A DNA stretch of 64,000 nucleotides from Imperialibacter sp. EC-SDR9 (lineage in GTDB: Bacteria > Bacteroidota > Bacteroidia > Cytophagales > Cyclobacteriaceae), in NCBI RefSeq assembly GCF_902498805.1, contig NZ_LR701573.1:269995-333994 (forward strand), given 5' to 3'. The position numbers were made by a program, and so were the translations under genes. Below, piece by piece: positions 1 through 8,729 of this stretch. The notes under the pieces are model-generated. The model saw nothing but the letters and a program-made list of their open reading frames with translations. It was not told the origin of the DNA and ran no database searches. The first letter of the stretch is position 1. Every line of letters starts with the position of its first letter.

Positions 1-1464
1 CATGTCGACACTAATGGCCACCCTCGGCATGTCGTTGTGGGTGAACTGAGCCAGCAGCCCCCCTTTGCCATATACCCTGGGGTCTTCCGACACGAGCACT
101 TTTGCCAGCTCTCCATTGTATTCAGGATAGAGCGAGTCGAAGATTTGTTCCAGTCGTCGTGCGTGGGCCTTGCTGGCGCAGAAGAAGATCGTTTTGCCAG
201 GGAGCACACCGTTGGGGTCTTTGATGCACTCTTCCATAAACTCCTTCACAATCAGCGCATTGGTGCCTTTGTTGATGACGCTCTTTTCGAGGTCGGTTCC
301 TTCATAGTTGATTTCCGCAATTTCTTTTCCTTCCAGTATCAGCCGTTTTTGGTCTTCCAGTGAAATCGTACGCTTGCTGATGCCTTCTTCCTGGAACCTT
401 GTCTTAATTTTCATCACCTGAAAACTCGACAGGTAGGGAGGAATGTTGTTGACCGCTTCTTCGTAGGAATAGGCAAAGGTGGGCACGCCATCGTCGCAAT
501 TGAGCAAGTCGAAGGTGTTGTGGTCTATGACGTCTGTGGGCGTGGCTGTCAGGCCGAGGGTAATGGTATTGAAGTAGTCGAGCACCTCATGGTAGGTATT
601 ATAAATACTTCGGTGGCTTTCGTCGATCACAATCAGGTCAAAGAAGTGTGGGGACAGGCTTGTTTCTTCGTTACGAATGACGTTCAACATGGTCGGATAA
701 GTAGCCACATAAATCCGCCGATCCTTCACCATGTCCTTTTCTCCTTGCTTTGGCCACCTGGGTTCGTTGGGCAAATGCTCTTTGAAGGCCTCCAGGGCCT
801 GGTCTCTTAGGGCAATTCTGTCCACCAAAAACAGCACTCTTTCGGCCCATCCTGCCCGCATAAGTGCCTCAACAAGGGCAATGCAGGTTCGGGTTTTGCC
901 GGTGCCTGTGGCCATCACCAGAAGGAACTTTCTGCGTTTCTTTTCGATGTCTTCCATCACCGCTCGGATGGCCCTGATTTGGTAGTCACGGCCAGCGATC
1001 CTTGTGTTGATCAGCTCGCCCGACAGCGGCTTTCTGGCTTTTCGCACATAGCTGTATCGTTCGAGGTCTTCCCTTGTGGGAAAGCCATGCACTTTTCTTG
1101 GCGGGTAGTTTTCCAGATCCCAGAAGTGAATTTCGTGCCCGTTGGTATAAAAGCAGAATGGCAAGTCGCCTCCTTGATTAGCCTGGATGTTGTAGCAGTA
1201 CTGTTTGGCTTGCTCTCTGCCAATGGCTGCGTCGGCAGAGGTCTTTTTGGCTTCTACCACGGCGAGGGCTTTCCCGTCTTTTCCAAGCAAAACGTAGTCG
1301 CTGAATTGGCGGCCTCCGTAAGGCGTTGGGGCTTCTGCCACCAGGTTAGGGTCGACGATGATGTCAAACTCCTCAACTACCTGGGTTCGATCAGCAACAT
1401 TCCAGCCAGCCGATTTAAGCCGGTTGTCGATTATTTCTATTCGTGTTGCCTTTTCGTTTTTCAA
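1..1464 (-). CDS. hsdR: Type I restriction enzyme R subunit, partial (5' part)
   Basis: This is the motor and nuclease subunit of a type I restriction system, which translocates and cuts unmodified DNA. 488 codons are visible and the reading frame continues past base 1. The N-terminal PD-(D/E)xK nuclease domain shows D56 (FSDYV) and E71-A-K73. A helicase domain follows, with Walker A ATGTGKT (K190) and a DESH box at residues 281-284, then the start of the second RecA domain. No ATG fits: the frame is open upstream only to a TGA near 1540, and TTG at 1464 gives (M)KNEKATRIEII, which matches the usual start of HsdR. It appears to be the first gene of its transcript, so hsdM and hsdS, if present, should lie beyond the left edge. 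The family call is firm; completeness cannot be judged. Confidence 0.93.
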   Translation of the reverse strand, partial: MKNEKATRIEIIDNRLKSAGWNVADRTQVVEEFDIIVDPNLVAEAPTPYGGRQFSDYVLLGKDGKALAVVEAKKTSADAAIGREQAKQYCYNIQANQGGDLPFCFYTNGHEIHFWDLENYPPRKVHGFPTREDLERYSYVRKARKPLSGELINTRIAGRDYQIRAIRAVMEDIEKKRRKFLLVMATGTGKTRTCIALVEALMRAGWAERVLFLVDRIALRDQALEAFKEHLPNEPRWPKQGEKDMVKDRRIYVATYPTMLNVIRNEETSLSPHFFDLIVIDESHRSIYNTYHEVLDYFNTITLGLTATPTDVIDHNTFDLLNCDDGVPTFAYSYEEAVNNIPPYLSSFQVMKIKTRFQEEGISKRTISLEDQKRLILEGKEIAEINYEGTDLEKSVINKGTNALIVKEFMEECIKDPNGVLPGKTIFFCASKAHARRLEQIFDSLYPEYNGELAKVLVSEDPRVYGKGGLLAQFTHNDMPRVAISVDM

Positions 1465-1633
1465 GGTGAAAAAGTATTCTAAGGGGAATCTCTACGATTT
1501 GAGCGGTTTTATGCCCTTTCTGTAATTTATACGTTCATAATATTAATGAATTTCTGTTATGATATTACTGCTTTGTTTGCGTTTTACTGCATTCTCAATA
1601 CTTATTAAATGCCTTAGTATGGAAAGTGACGGG

Positions 1634-1954
1634 TGAGTGGGAATGGTTGCTTCGGAGGATTAGGCTTCGGAATCAGGAGACTTCTCCGCTACGCTGCGAA
1701 GTGACGACTCGGGTGGTGATAGGTGCTTCGATTGACGGTTGCCTCCTTGCGTGAGGGACAGAGCCATTGTTGGAGCCCGCTGTGGGGTTTTTGTGCGCTG
1801 GCCGGCGACTGGTGAAGGCCCGACCCCTGCCGCCGAAGTAGTTTATCAGGTGAGTAGCAACGCTCCGGCGGCAAGGGGGCACGCCCAAAGCAATTGAGGT
1901 ATTTGTTGGATGAGTGGTGGTCAGAGCTTCGAAGGGATTAGGCTCCGAATGAGT
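1634..1954. repeat. Diverged 44-bp direct repeat pair in a 555-bp gene-free gap
   Basis: The stretch 1465-2019 has no convincing gene. Bases 1634-1677 and 1911-1954 are imperfect direct copies. Both open with TGAGTGG, followed by GCTTCG, then AGG, ATTAGGCT and CG; roughly three quarters of positions match by eye. The roughly 230 bp between them are GC-richer than the flanks and rich in short self-complementary words. Short frames on both strands have no recognisable product. It resembles the repeated non-coding elements seen between genes in this phylum, but I cannot name the element. Confidence 0.45.
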
Positions 1955-2019
1955 GATAATGGACGGCTATTTTTAAGGGCAGCAGCAATCGACGGGTAAT
2001 CGATCAACCAGCAAAGGGG

Positions 2020-2349
2020 TTATCTTATCGCTCCTTGCTTTTTCTTCTTCCTGTTTTTTTTCTTTGAAGTCTTAGGGTGGGCGATGGCGTAGCGTTCCTG
2101 TGTTTGAATGGCCCTTCGTTTTCCCTGGCGGCTTAGGGTGACGGTTTCTTCGGCAGTTGCCTTGTCCGGCGTGCTTGTGGGGCTGTAAGCGATAGTGTTT
2201 GTGCTCTGGTTATCTTCCCGGGCGGCAGTGTCGCTGGTATGGGGAGCCACGGGTAGAGCATCGGGTTGGACTGCTTCGGCAGCCATGTTCTGGCCGAATG
2301 ACAACTGCGAAGAGATAAGTAGTACGGATAAGAGAATGGCCGATTTCAT
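2020..2349 (-). CDS. Small exported protein with a lysine/arginine-rich tail
   Basis: I do not recognise this 109-residue protein. It begins MKSAILLSVLLISSQLSFGQ, a good signal peptide with cleavage probably after FG, so it should leave the cytoplasm. The ATG at 2349 is preferred over one 33 bp upstream because it places the hydrophobic segment at the N terminus. The middle is Thr/Ala/Pro-rich and low in complexity. The last 40 residues are strongly basic (KRR, then KTSKKKNRKKKKQ), suggesting binding to nucleic acid, lipid A or another polyanion. It stands alone between hsdR and the 2476-2874 gene, all on the minus strand. It is probably real but unverified by homology. Confidence 0.55.
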   Translation of the reverse strand: MKSAILLSVLLISSQLSFGQNMAAEAVQPDALPVAPHTSDTAAREDNQSTNTIAYSPTSTPDKATAEETVTLSRQGKRRAIQTQERYAIAHPKTSKKKNRKKKKQGAIR

Positions 2350-2475
2350 GTGCTTTACTTTGGTGTTAGACAAAGGTAACACGCCTCGTTCCGGCCTTTT
2401 TCGGAGAAGTGCTGTACTTTCTACAGATGTACCATTCTTTTACTTATTGCAAAAATCAGCGCTGCAGCCTTTATT

Positions 2476-2874
2476 TTAAGGGGCGGGCGGTGCGTCTTGC
2501 GGCGGTTGGAAAGGTTTGTTGAGCAGTGCTTTTATGCTTTTAATATCCTTTTCCTGCACCCCAAACCTTTTATTGACAAGAACGGGCAACATCACCGGCC
2601 CCAACGAGTAGGCGGTTGGGTTTGCCTTCTTACTTCGCATCACGCTTTCGAGAAAACCGGTGACGCCACCCAGGGATTGGTATGGCCCGTGTTGTTTGAA
2701 TACCAGCACTACTTCTTCGGCTTGACCGAGTAAACGGTCGGCATATTTTAGTGTGGTAGCGTCAGCATGGTTGTCGAGGTCGTACACCTGCCATGCTGGC
2801 AACGGGCCAAAGGGGTGGCCGAAGCCGATTTGCTCCCTGGTGCCCAGCTGAATGTAAAACAGTGCTTTCGTCAT
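2476..2874 (-). CDS. Hypothetical protein, translationally coupled to the FG-GAP protein
   Basis: This is a 132-residue protein of unknown function. It has no signal peptide or membrane segment, so it is probably cytoplasmic. It contains predicted alternating helix and strand, a Gly-rich stretch (YQSLGGVTGF) and a Pro-rich C terminus (QPPQDAPPAP). Its ATG overlaps the stop of the upstream 2871-5054 gene as ATGA on the minus strand, which points to coupled translation and a shared transcript. The pairing of a cytoplasmic protein with a T9SS cargo is the only functional hint. No family was recognised by eye. Confidence 0.6.
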   Translation of the reverse strand: MTKALFYIQLGTREQIGFGHPFGPLPAWQVYDLDNHADATTLKYADRLLGQAEEVVLVFKQHGPYQSLGGVTGFLESVMRSKKANPTAYSLGPVMLPVLVNKRFGVQEKDIKSIKALLNKPFQPPQDAPPAP

Positions 2875-5054
2875 GGCCCTACAATGATGCGTTTGGTAAT
2901 GGCCTGGCTGCCGGATCGGACCCTTAGGAAGTAGAGGCCAGTAGGAAAGTTGCCCAGGTCGATTTCCGCCGTGGCAGTGCGGCTGAATGACAGCTCCCCA
3001 CTTAATCGCTGGCCCGACACATTGTAAAGTATACCTACAGCATCAAGGTTGGTGGTTACCCGGAGCGTTCGGAGTGTTTCAAGCGGGTTTGGGTATAGGT
3101 TGACCTGAAGCTTTACTTCCTCACCGGGATTGCCCTGCTCGTTGGTGGCGATGAAGGCCAAGAGACCGCCCTGGGCAGTGCCGATGATCAATTCGTTGGC
3201 ATTGTCGCCGGTGAGGTCGGCGAGGGCTGGCCACAGTCTGCGTCCGGCTTTCAGTGGCTGGGTAGCGTCGAGGGTGGCATTGTAGAGCTGGATAACGTCT
3301 GGTGCAGAAGTGTTTGGCGAGGTAAAGTCGTGAATTAGCCGCAGTCCGCCTGAGTTGTCGGCCAGGAGGAGGTCGGGCGAGCCGTTGCCGTCTTCATTGA
3401 CCACCATGGGCACGAGAAAGGTGCGGTCGGGGGTGCGGTCGATGCCCAGGTAGGCGTCGGTTTTGGTGTTGAAGCCAGGGGCGGTATTGGTGCCGCTGTT
3501 GAGCCACAGCGAGAGACGGCCGTTGCTTTGGCCCAGGAGCAGGTCCAGTCTGCCATTGCCGTTGATGTCGTAGAAATAGGGGTAGTCGGTGGCGTTGATT
3601 TCAATGGGGAGCGGCAGGGCTGCTGAAGCGCTGAAGGTGTTGTCCTGATTGGGAATCCAGAAGATTTTGAGGCCGAAAGTATTGAGGCCATATCCTTTGA
3701 GCACCATGTCGGCGTTACCATCACCGTTCATGTCCACCATCTGAAAGCTGAGGTTGGTGACGCCCAGCTGGCTGAGGGCCATCCAATCGGAGGTGCTTTG
3801 CTCAAAGCTGCCATTGCCTTTGTTTTGGAGCAGTGTGATGGTTGACCGGAAACTGCCGTCCAGGGCTGGCAGCCCCTTGTTCGCAATGAGCAGATCGGGT
3901 CGCCCATCTCCGGTGGCGTCATAGGCAACGGGCACTGCATTTTCGCCCGCATCAAACATTTCATTTTGCAAAAAAGGCTCCGGAGCGGCAAAGTCAGGCG
4001 CTGCGCTGGTGCCGTTGTTGGCAAGCAGAAAGCTCGACTGCCTATAATCGAGGCCGGTCAGGTCTTCCCGGTGATTCGAGGAGAGGATCAGGTCGGCCTG
4101 GCCGTCTTTGTTGAAGTCGGCGAGAAAAATAGAGGGGAAAAAGGCACCCTGGCTTGGCGAGAAATCGGGGAGGTACAGGTTCCGCTCCACGAAGCTGGGG
4201 TCGGCATCGGTACCCTGGTTGATCAGGTAGGTCAATCCGTCGCAGGTCTCCTGGCCAATGAGCGCATCCAGTTTCCCGTCGCCGTTGATATCGGCAACAA
4301 GGAAGGCCTTTCCTTCGATGTGCATCGTCCTGCTGGACGGGTCGGCGCAGGTAAAAGGATCGAACTGATAGTTGCCGCAGTTGCACTCAGAAAAGCCGCC
4401 CCAGCGCTGGTTAGTACGTACGTAGTCGAGACCGCAGTTGCCTGTGTTGTCTACGCTACGGTTTTCATACAGCTCGGCCGTTTGCCCGGAGCTGAAGTTG
4501 AAGGCAAGGATGTCGACATCACCGTCGCCATCGATGTCCTGAATGGAAGGGATATCGGACGGATTGACCAGGAGGTTCACGGTGTTGTTACCCGACTTTG
4601 TGAAGAGCGGATCTTCGGTGAGCTCCCAGGCAGGGTACTCGCCGGCGTTGGAGGTGTTAACGAAAATCCGCACACCGAACGAGGAATAGGTAAACAGGTC
4701 TTTTTGACCGTCGCAATTGTAGTCGACCAGAATGATCCAGTTCTCAAGGTCGGATGGGAAAAACTGAGCAAGGTCGGGCTGGTACACATGCTGCCCGGCT
4801 TCGGTAGTGAACACTTTAATAACGTCGCCGGCCCGGTCGAAAACGACGAGGTCTTCGTCGCCATCGGCATTGGCATCAAACATAAAAAACTGCCCGGAGT
4901 GCATGCCACCAGCGAAGGGCTGGCGCAGCTGAATGCCAATGGTGGACAGCGTGAGATCCTCCGTCGACCGGAATACAGGGATGTCCTGGGCGGTGACAGT
5001 TTCTGCCAGGGTTAAAATGGCAATGAGTATGATATGGAGAAGGCTGAGGCGCAA
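2871..5054 (-). CDS. Secreted FG-GAP/VCBS repeat protein with T9SS sorting domain
   Basis: This is an exported 727-residue protein. Residues 1-23 form a signal peptide ending TVTAQ. The body carries repeated FG-GAP/VCBS calcium-binding motifs of the type DxNxDGxxD (for example DANADGDEDL, DIDGDGDVDI, DMNGDGNADM), which usually fold into an integrin-like beta-propeller. The last ~75 residues (VNLYPNP onward, ending TKRIIVGP) form a type A T9SS C-terminal sorting domain, so the protein should reach the cell surface or medium. No ATG precedes the signal peptide; TTG at 5054 is the only start that fits. The gene overlaps the 132-residue gene downstream by 4 nt. The ligand is unknown; a role in adhesion or polymer binding is inference. 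Confidence 0.88.
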   Translation of the reverse strand: MRLSLLHIILIAILTLAETVTAQDIPVFRSTEDLTLSTIGIQLRQPFAGGMHSGQFFMFDANADGDEDLVVFDRAGDVIKVFTTEAGQHVYQPDLAQFFPSDLENWIILVDYNCDGQKDLFTYSSFGVRIFVNTSNAGEYPAWELTEDPLFTKSGNNTVNLLVNPSDIPSIQDIDGDGDVDILAFNFSSGQTAELYENRSVDNTGNCGLDYVRTNQRWGGFSECNCGNYQFDPFTCADPSSRTMHIEGKAFLVADINGDGKLDALIGQETCDGLTYLINQGTDADPSFVERNLYLPDFSPSQGAFFPSIFLADFNKDGQADLILSSNHREDLTGLDYRQSSFLLANNGTSAAPDFAAPEPFLQNEMFDAGENAVPVAYDATGDGRPDLLIANKGLPALDGSFRSTITLLQNKGNGSFEQSTSDWMALSQLGVTNLSFQMVDMNGDGNADMVLKGYGLNTFGLKIFWIPNQDNTFSASAALPLPIEINATDYPYFYDINGNGRLDLLLGQSNGRLSLWLNSGTNTAPGFNTKTDAYLGIDRTPDRTFLVPMVVNEDGNGSPDLLLADNSGGLRLIHDFTSPNTSAPDVIQLYNATLDATQPLKAGRRLWPALADLTGDNANELIIGTAQGGLLAFIATNEQGNPGEEVKLQVNLYPNPLETLRTLRVTTNLDAVGILYNVSGQRLSGELSFSRTATAEIDLGNFPTGLYFLRVRSGSQAITKRIIVGP

Positions 5055-5154
5055 AAGGGTTTTGAGTGAGTTTGCTTTTGGTTAAGACAAAAATGGGGAG
5101 GAATTAGTTTTAAAAGAAAGGGAGGGGTGGGAAAGTGGGAGGCAGGTATGTGGA

Positions 5155-5206
5155 CGATCAGACGTTCGGATATTCAGACACTCAGATGTTCGGACGTTCG
5201 GATAGG
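5155..5206. repeat. Degenerate short repeat tract (GTTCGGA words)
   Basis: The tract contains three copies of the word GTTCGGA and near-copies such as ATTCAGA and CTCAGAT spaced about 8-9 bp apart. No gene is visible. It sits just left of the large hairpin-repeat array and may be a decayed tandem repeat. Confidence 0.45.
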
Positions 5207-5340
5207 AGGCGGAAGACCGAAGACAGGAGCTGGAAGGAGGCGTCGGTACGGCAAGGGGCCAGTAGCGTTGGAGCCGTCAGCCGCCCACCTACGCTGAGGG
5301 TTACGGTGGGCGAGCGATGGTGGTAAAATGATGCCCCGTA

Positions 5341-6413
5341 CAAGGGTAAAACGCTCTTTCAGGATCCTCTGCGAGAGACCCCATCCGAACAAGGGTAAAA
5401 CGCCCTTTTCAGGGTCCTCTGCGAGAGACCTCAAAAGGAGTTTTGTTGGCTAGAGGCTGTACCGACACCTGCAAGCCATGATAACAAAAGGATGGCGGTG
5501 AGGCCCCATCCAGAAAAAGGTGCGTGAAGACATGGCACCTGAACCATCAGTTTGGTGGCCACGAAGTCCCAAAGGTGACCCGGTGTCTGACGGCACTTGC
5601 AGCGTGGCTAGTGGCCGTACCGACACCTGCAAGCAAGCCCTGAAGGGGCGTAATCAAAACAGGATGGCGGTGGAGCCCCATCCTGACAAGGGTAAAACGC
5701 TCTTTCAGGGTCCTCTGCGAGAGACCCCAAAAGGAGGTGAGTGGTTTGTGCATTCTTTGTGTCTTAGTGGCGATGAAGTCCCGTCGTCGAGTCTGATGAG
5801 CGTTGTGGTGGTCGATCCCCGTTTTGGAGACTGAAGCCCCTAAAGCCGGGCGCCGTTAAACGGGCACCCCTACCTGCCAGCCCTGAAGGGGCGTGATAAC
5901 AAAAGGATGGCGGTGAGGCCCCATCCAGAAAAAGGTGCGTGAAGACACGGCACCTGAACCATCAGTTTGGTGGCCACGAAGAATTAAAGGTGCAAAGGTT
6001 GGTAACCCGGTGTTTGATGGCTCTTTCAGGAGTGGCTAGTGGCCGTACCGACACTTGCAAGCCCTGAGCCGGGCACCCCTGTAGGGGCGTGATATCAAAA
6101 GGATGGCGGTGGAGCCCCATCCGCACAAGGGTGAAACGCTCTTTCAGGGTCCTCTGCGAGAGACCCCAAAAGGCGTTTTGTTCCATCCGTACAAGGTGCG
6201 TGAAGACATGGCACCTTAACGACCACGACCATTTCTGGAGCCACGAAGACACGAAGGTTGGTAACCCGGCGTTTGACGGCACTTGCAGCGTGCCTAAGGC
6301 AGCAAGCCCTGAAAGGGCGTAATCAAAACAGGATGGTGGTGAAGCCCCATCCAAACCATGGTAAAACGCCCTTTCAGAGTCCTCTGCGAGAGACCCCAAA
6401 AGGCGTTTTGTTA
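5341..6413. repeat. Composite array of hairpin-forming intergenic repeats
   Basis: Two repeat families alternate. Family A (about 48 bp, from CAAGGGTAAAACGC to ACCCCAAAAGG) occurs at 5341-5382, 5390-5439, 5687-5734, 6126-6173 and 6357-6403. Each copy contains an 8-bp stem with one bulge and a GCG loop (core GGGTCCTCTGCGAGAGACCC). Family B (about 45 bp) occurs near 5477, 5638, 5881, 6078 and 6307. It starts CCCTGAAGGGGCG, a small hairpin, and ends with a second hairpin between GGATGG and CCATCC. B followed by A forms a ~97-bp module at 5638, 6078 and 6307. B copies at 5477 and 5881 instead share a ~90-bp extension to GGTGGCCACGAAG. Only shadow frames exist inside, so the whole 5055-6596 gap is treated as non-coding. 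No transposase is present in the window. Confidence 0.85.
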
Positions 6414-6596
6414 TATCCGTACAAGGTGCGTTGAGACCCGGGAGTCCAACGTCAATTCGAATCCTCAATTCCTCAGCTTTCAACTCCTCTTTTCTACATA
6501 TCCCCCTAAAATTCACCCCAGTCCGATGGGTTGTATTGTGCTGGCTTTACGTCCTTTAAGTGTTGTAGAACACACAGGCAGAAGAAGGAGGAAAGA

Positions 6597-7106
6597 ATGA
6601 AGAGGACGGTATTGGTCTTTCTGTGTTTGCTGTCCGTTGAGGTTTGGGGGCAGCAGGACAGAGTATTTGAGCAAATTGATGAACAGTTGTGGATACCCTA
6701 TATCAAGGCCTACAATGAGTTTAACACCCGGGCCTTCATGGCTTTGCACACACCGGACGTAATCAGGGTGAAAAGGGAAAGTAGTCAGATCATGGTAGGT
6801 ACTGCCTACCGGAAAAATGAGTACCGACGTAACTCTATTTCTCAATCGAAAGACTGGGAGAGAAACCTGGAGATTCGGTTTATTGACCGGCTGGTGGAAG
6901 GTGCCATAGCCTATGAGGTCGGTTATTATCGTGTCAGCCTGCACAAGCCCCAAAGCCCCCCTCAGGTGCTTTACGGTATGTTTCATGCTACCCTCAAACG
7001 GGTTGACGGGGAATGGAAAATATATATAGATGAGGATGAGGTACTTGACAACTTTTCTGATAGTCAATTCTATAAATGCCATCCTCTTCAAAGTGCGCAA
7101 AAATAA
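6597..7106 (+). CDS. Secreted NTF2-like (SnoaL/DUF4440-type) protein
   Basis: This 169-residue protein has an N-terminal signal peptide (MKRTVLVFLCLLSVEVWGQ) followed by one compact domain. The pattern of an early helix with YIKAYNEFNTRAFMALHTPDV, a central strand pair and a late VDGEWKIYIDED strand is typical of the NTF2-like cone fold, found in SnoaL and DUF4440 proteins. Such proteins bind small molecules or act as simple enzymes; no catalytic residue can be assigned here. The start at 6597 follows an AGGAGG sequence at about 10 bp, one of the few clear Shine-Dalgarno sites in the window. It lies immediately right of the repeat array and 75 bp before corA. Confidence 0.68.
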   Translation: MKRTVLVFLCLLSVEVWGQQDRVFEQIDEQLWIPYIKAYNEFNTRAFMALHTPDVIRVKRESSQIMVGTAYRKNEYRRNSISQSKDWERNLEIRFIDRLVEGAIAYEVGYYRVSLHKPQSPPQVLYGMFHATLKRVDGEWKIYIDEDEVLDNFSDSQFYKCHPLQSAQK

Positions 7107-7181
7107 ATTCCTTCCGGGGGAGTAGCGACTAGCACGGATTCCAAAACGTTGGTGTAAATTAACAGCATAATTGCACCAACC

Positions 7182-8156
7182 TTGATCACACTTATACAAT
7201 ACAACGACCCGGGCTACACCACGAGAGACGGGCTTAGTCCCGCCGAAGCTTCAAAGCTTTTGAAGCCCAACCACATCAACTGGTTTGATGTGGAAATCAC
7301 TAATAAAATCCTGGTAGAGGACACCGCCCAGTTTTTCGGCATTCACCACCTGATGGCCGAAGATATTCAAAACCTGGAACAGCTGCCTAAGTTCGAGGTG
7401 TTTGATAAGTACCTTTTCTTTACTCTGAAAATGCTGGTGTTTAACCCTGAGACCAATAAAATAACCCAGGAGCACCTCAGCATTGTGATGGGCGAAGACC
7501 TCATCATCACGTTTCAGGAGGGGCTGCCCGGCGACGTGTTTGATGAGCTAAGAAACCGCATAGCACTGGCTAAGGGGCGAATCAGAAAGTACGGTGCCGA
7601 CTACCTGTTTTACAACATCATCGACTCTGTGGTGGACAACTATATGACCATTATGGAGCGGTTGCGTGACAAAATAGAGAAGCTGGAAGCTGAAATTATC
7701 AAAGACCCTTCTTTCCATGTGGTGGAGGAGATCATGGAAATCAAAAAGGAGATTAACACGCTGAGGAAATATACCTTGCCGCTGCGGGACGCACTCAATA
7801 AGATGAGGGTGGAGGGCTCTCACTTCATCCAGAAAACTTCTGTGAATTATTTTCAGGACGTTGCCGACCACATCCACTACCTGATCAGCTCGTTTGAAAC
7901 TTCCCGTGAAATGCTGAAGGACATCATGGACCTGCACCTGTCCAACCTCAGCAACGACATGAACAAGGTGATGAAAACCCTGACGGTGGTGGCCGCCATT
8001 TTCATTCCGCTCACCTTTATCGCTGGGGTGTACGGCATGAATTTTAAGTACATGCCTGAGCTTGATTCGCCCTATGGCTACCCAATGCTGTGGACTTTTA
8101 TGATTGTGAGCAGCGTGGTGATGGTGGTGTACATGAAACACAAAAAGTGGTTGTAA
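7182..8156 (+). CDS. corA: CorA-family magnesium/cobalt transporter
   Basis: This is a pentameric inner-membrane channel for Mg2+ and related ions. The 324 residues comprise a large cytoplasmic alpha/beta N-terminal domain, long helices (about residues 130-255) and two C-terminal membrane segments. The first ends in the signature Y284-G-M-N-F288 at the pore mouth; the protein ends with the usual basic tail (KHKKWL). The frame opens at a TAA at 7155-7157 and no ATG precedes conserved sequence, so TTG at 7182 is the likely start. The family is firm; the ion preferred cannot be read from sequence. Confidence 0.95.
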   Translation: MITLIQYNDPGYTTRDGLSPAEASKLLKPNHINWFDVEITNKILVEDTAQFFGIHHLMAEDIQNLEQLPKFEVFDKYLFFTLKMLVFNPETNKITQEHLSIVMGEDLIITFQEGLPGDVFDELRNRIALAKGRIRKYGADYLFYNIIDSVVDNYMTIMERLRDKIEKLEAEIIKDPSFHVVEEIMEIKKEINTLRKYTLPLRDALNKMRVEGSHFIQKTSVNYFQDVADHIHYLISSFETSREMLKDIMDLHLSNLSNDMNKVMKTLTVVAAIFIPLTFIAGVYGMNFKYMPELDSPYGYPMLWTFMIVSSVVMVVYMKHKKWL

Positions 8157-8183
8157 AGCGATCTATTTTAGTATCTTGAGGCC

Positions 8184-8729
8184 ATGCAATTCTTCAAAAT
8201 TCTCTCCCTGGCGCTAGCGCTGTCTGTTTTTGGTTGCAAACGCCCAGCGGCAAAGCAATCAAATGCCGTTGTGGTTACCGGCACAGTATTCGAAACGCAG
8301 TCGTACTGCGGAGGAGCTGCGCCCAGCGAGGACAGGTTGGCCCAAATGAAAATACCAAAACCACTTGCCGGGAAAGTAATCTACCTGAAGTCCGGAAAGG
8401 TCAACAACCCGGAGGCACCAGTGGTGGCTGAGGTGACAGCGGACGAAAGAGGGGAGTTTTCGGTTAGCCTGGAACCAGGGTTTTATGTAATGGTAGATGA
8501 GAAGAGAGTGGACAAAGCCTCGTACAACTACATGATGTCCAATTTTGCTGAGAAGACAGAGAATTATACCGCTGTCGACAAGGCCTGCCTGGATAAATGG
8601 GTGGCAGAAGCCAACCTGGTGTTTGAGGTGCTGGCGGAGGCCAATGAGCCACTGAATGTTACTTTTCACAAACCGTGTTCGTGGAACTCCTTCCCCTGCG
8701 TTACCTTTATTGGTGAGCGGCCACGCTAG
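8184..8729 (+). CDS. Lipoprotein with a carboxypeptidase-regulatory-like domain
   Basis: The 181-residue protein has a lipobox (SVFGC), so it should be lipidated and held in the outer or inner membrane. After the lipobox, residues 28-110 read like a transthyretin/carboxypeptidase-regulatory beta-sandwich: VVVTGTVFE, LAGKVIYLKSG, AEVTADERGEFSVSLEPGFY. Such domains serve in adhesion or polymer contact. Several cysteines follow (YCGG, KACLDKW, PCSWNSFPC) and could form disulfides. The 3' end overlaps the convergent gene at 8707 by 23 bp. Function is unknown. Confidence 0.72.
   Translation: MQFFKILSLALALSVFGCKRPAAKQSNAVVVTGTVFETQSYCGGAAPSEDRLAQMKIPKPLAGKVIYLKSGKVNNPEAPVVAEVTADERGEFSVSLEPGFYVMVDEKRVDKASYNYMMSNFAEKTENYTAVDKACLDKWVAEANLVFEVLAEANEPLNVTFHKPCSWNSFPCVTFIGERPR

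Noticed and set aside
37..1482. Plus-strand frames across the left edge
   Set aside because: The minus strand encodes a continuous HsdR with intact Walker A and DESH boxes, so the plus-strand frames are shadows.
3966..5015. Long 349-residue plus-strand frame opposite the FG-GAP protein
   Set aside because: The minus strand has signal peptide, FG-GAP repeats and a T9SS tail. The plus frame has no recognisable domain and exists because of biased codon composition.
5341..6413. CRISPR array
   Set aside because: Repeat units are not uniform in length, spacers are themselves repeated, and no cas gene is in the window.
5520..6516. Possible peptides encoded in the repeat array, such as the recurring GLSQRTLKERFTLVRMG
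   Set aside because: They recur because the DNA repeats recur, in different frames and on either strand. No start, export signal or conserved gene context supports translation.
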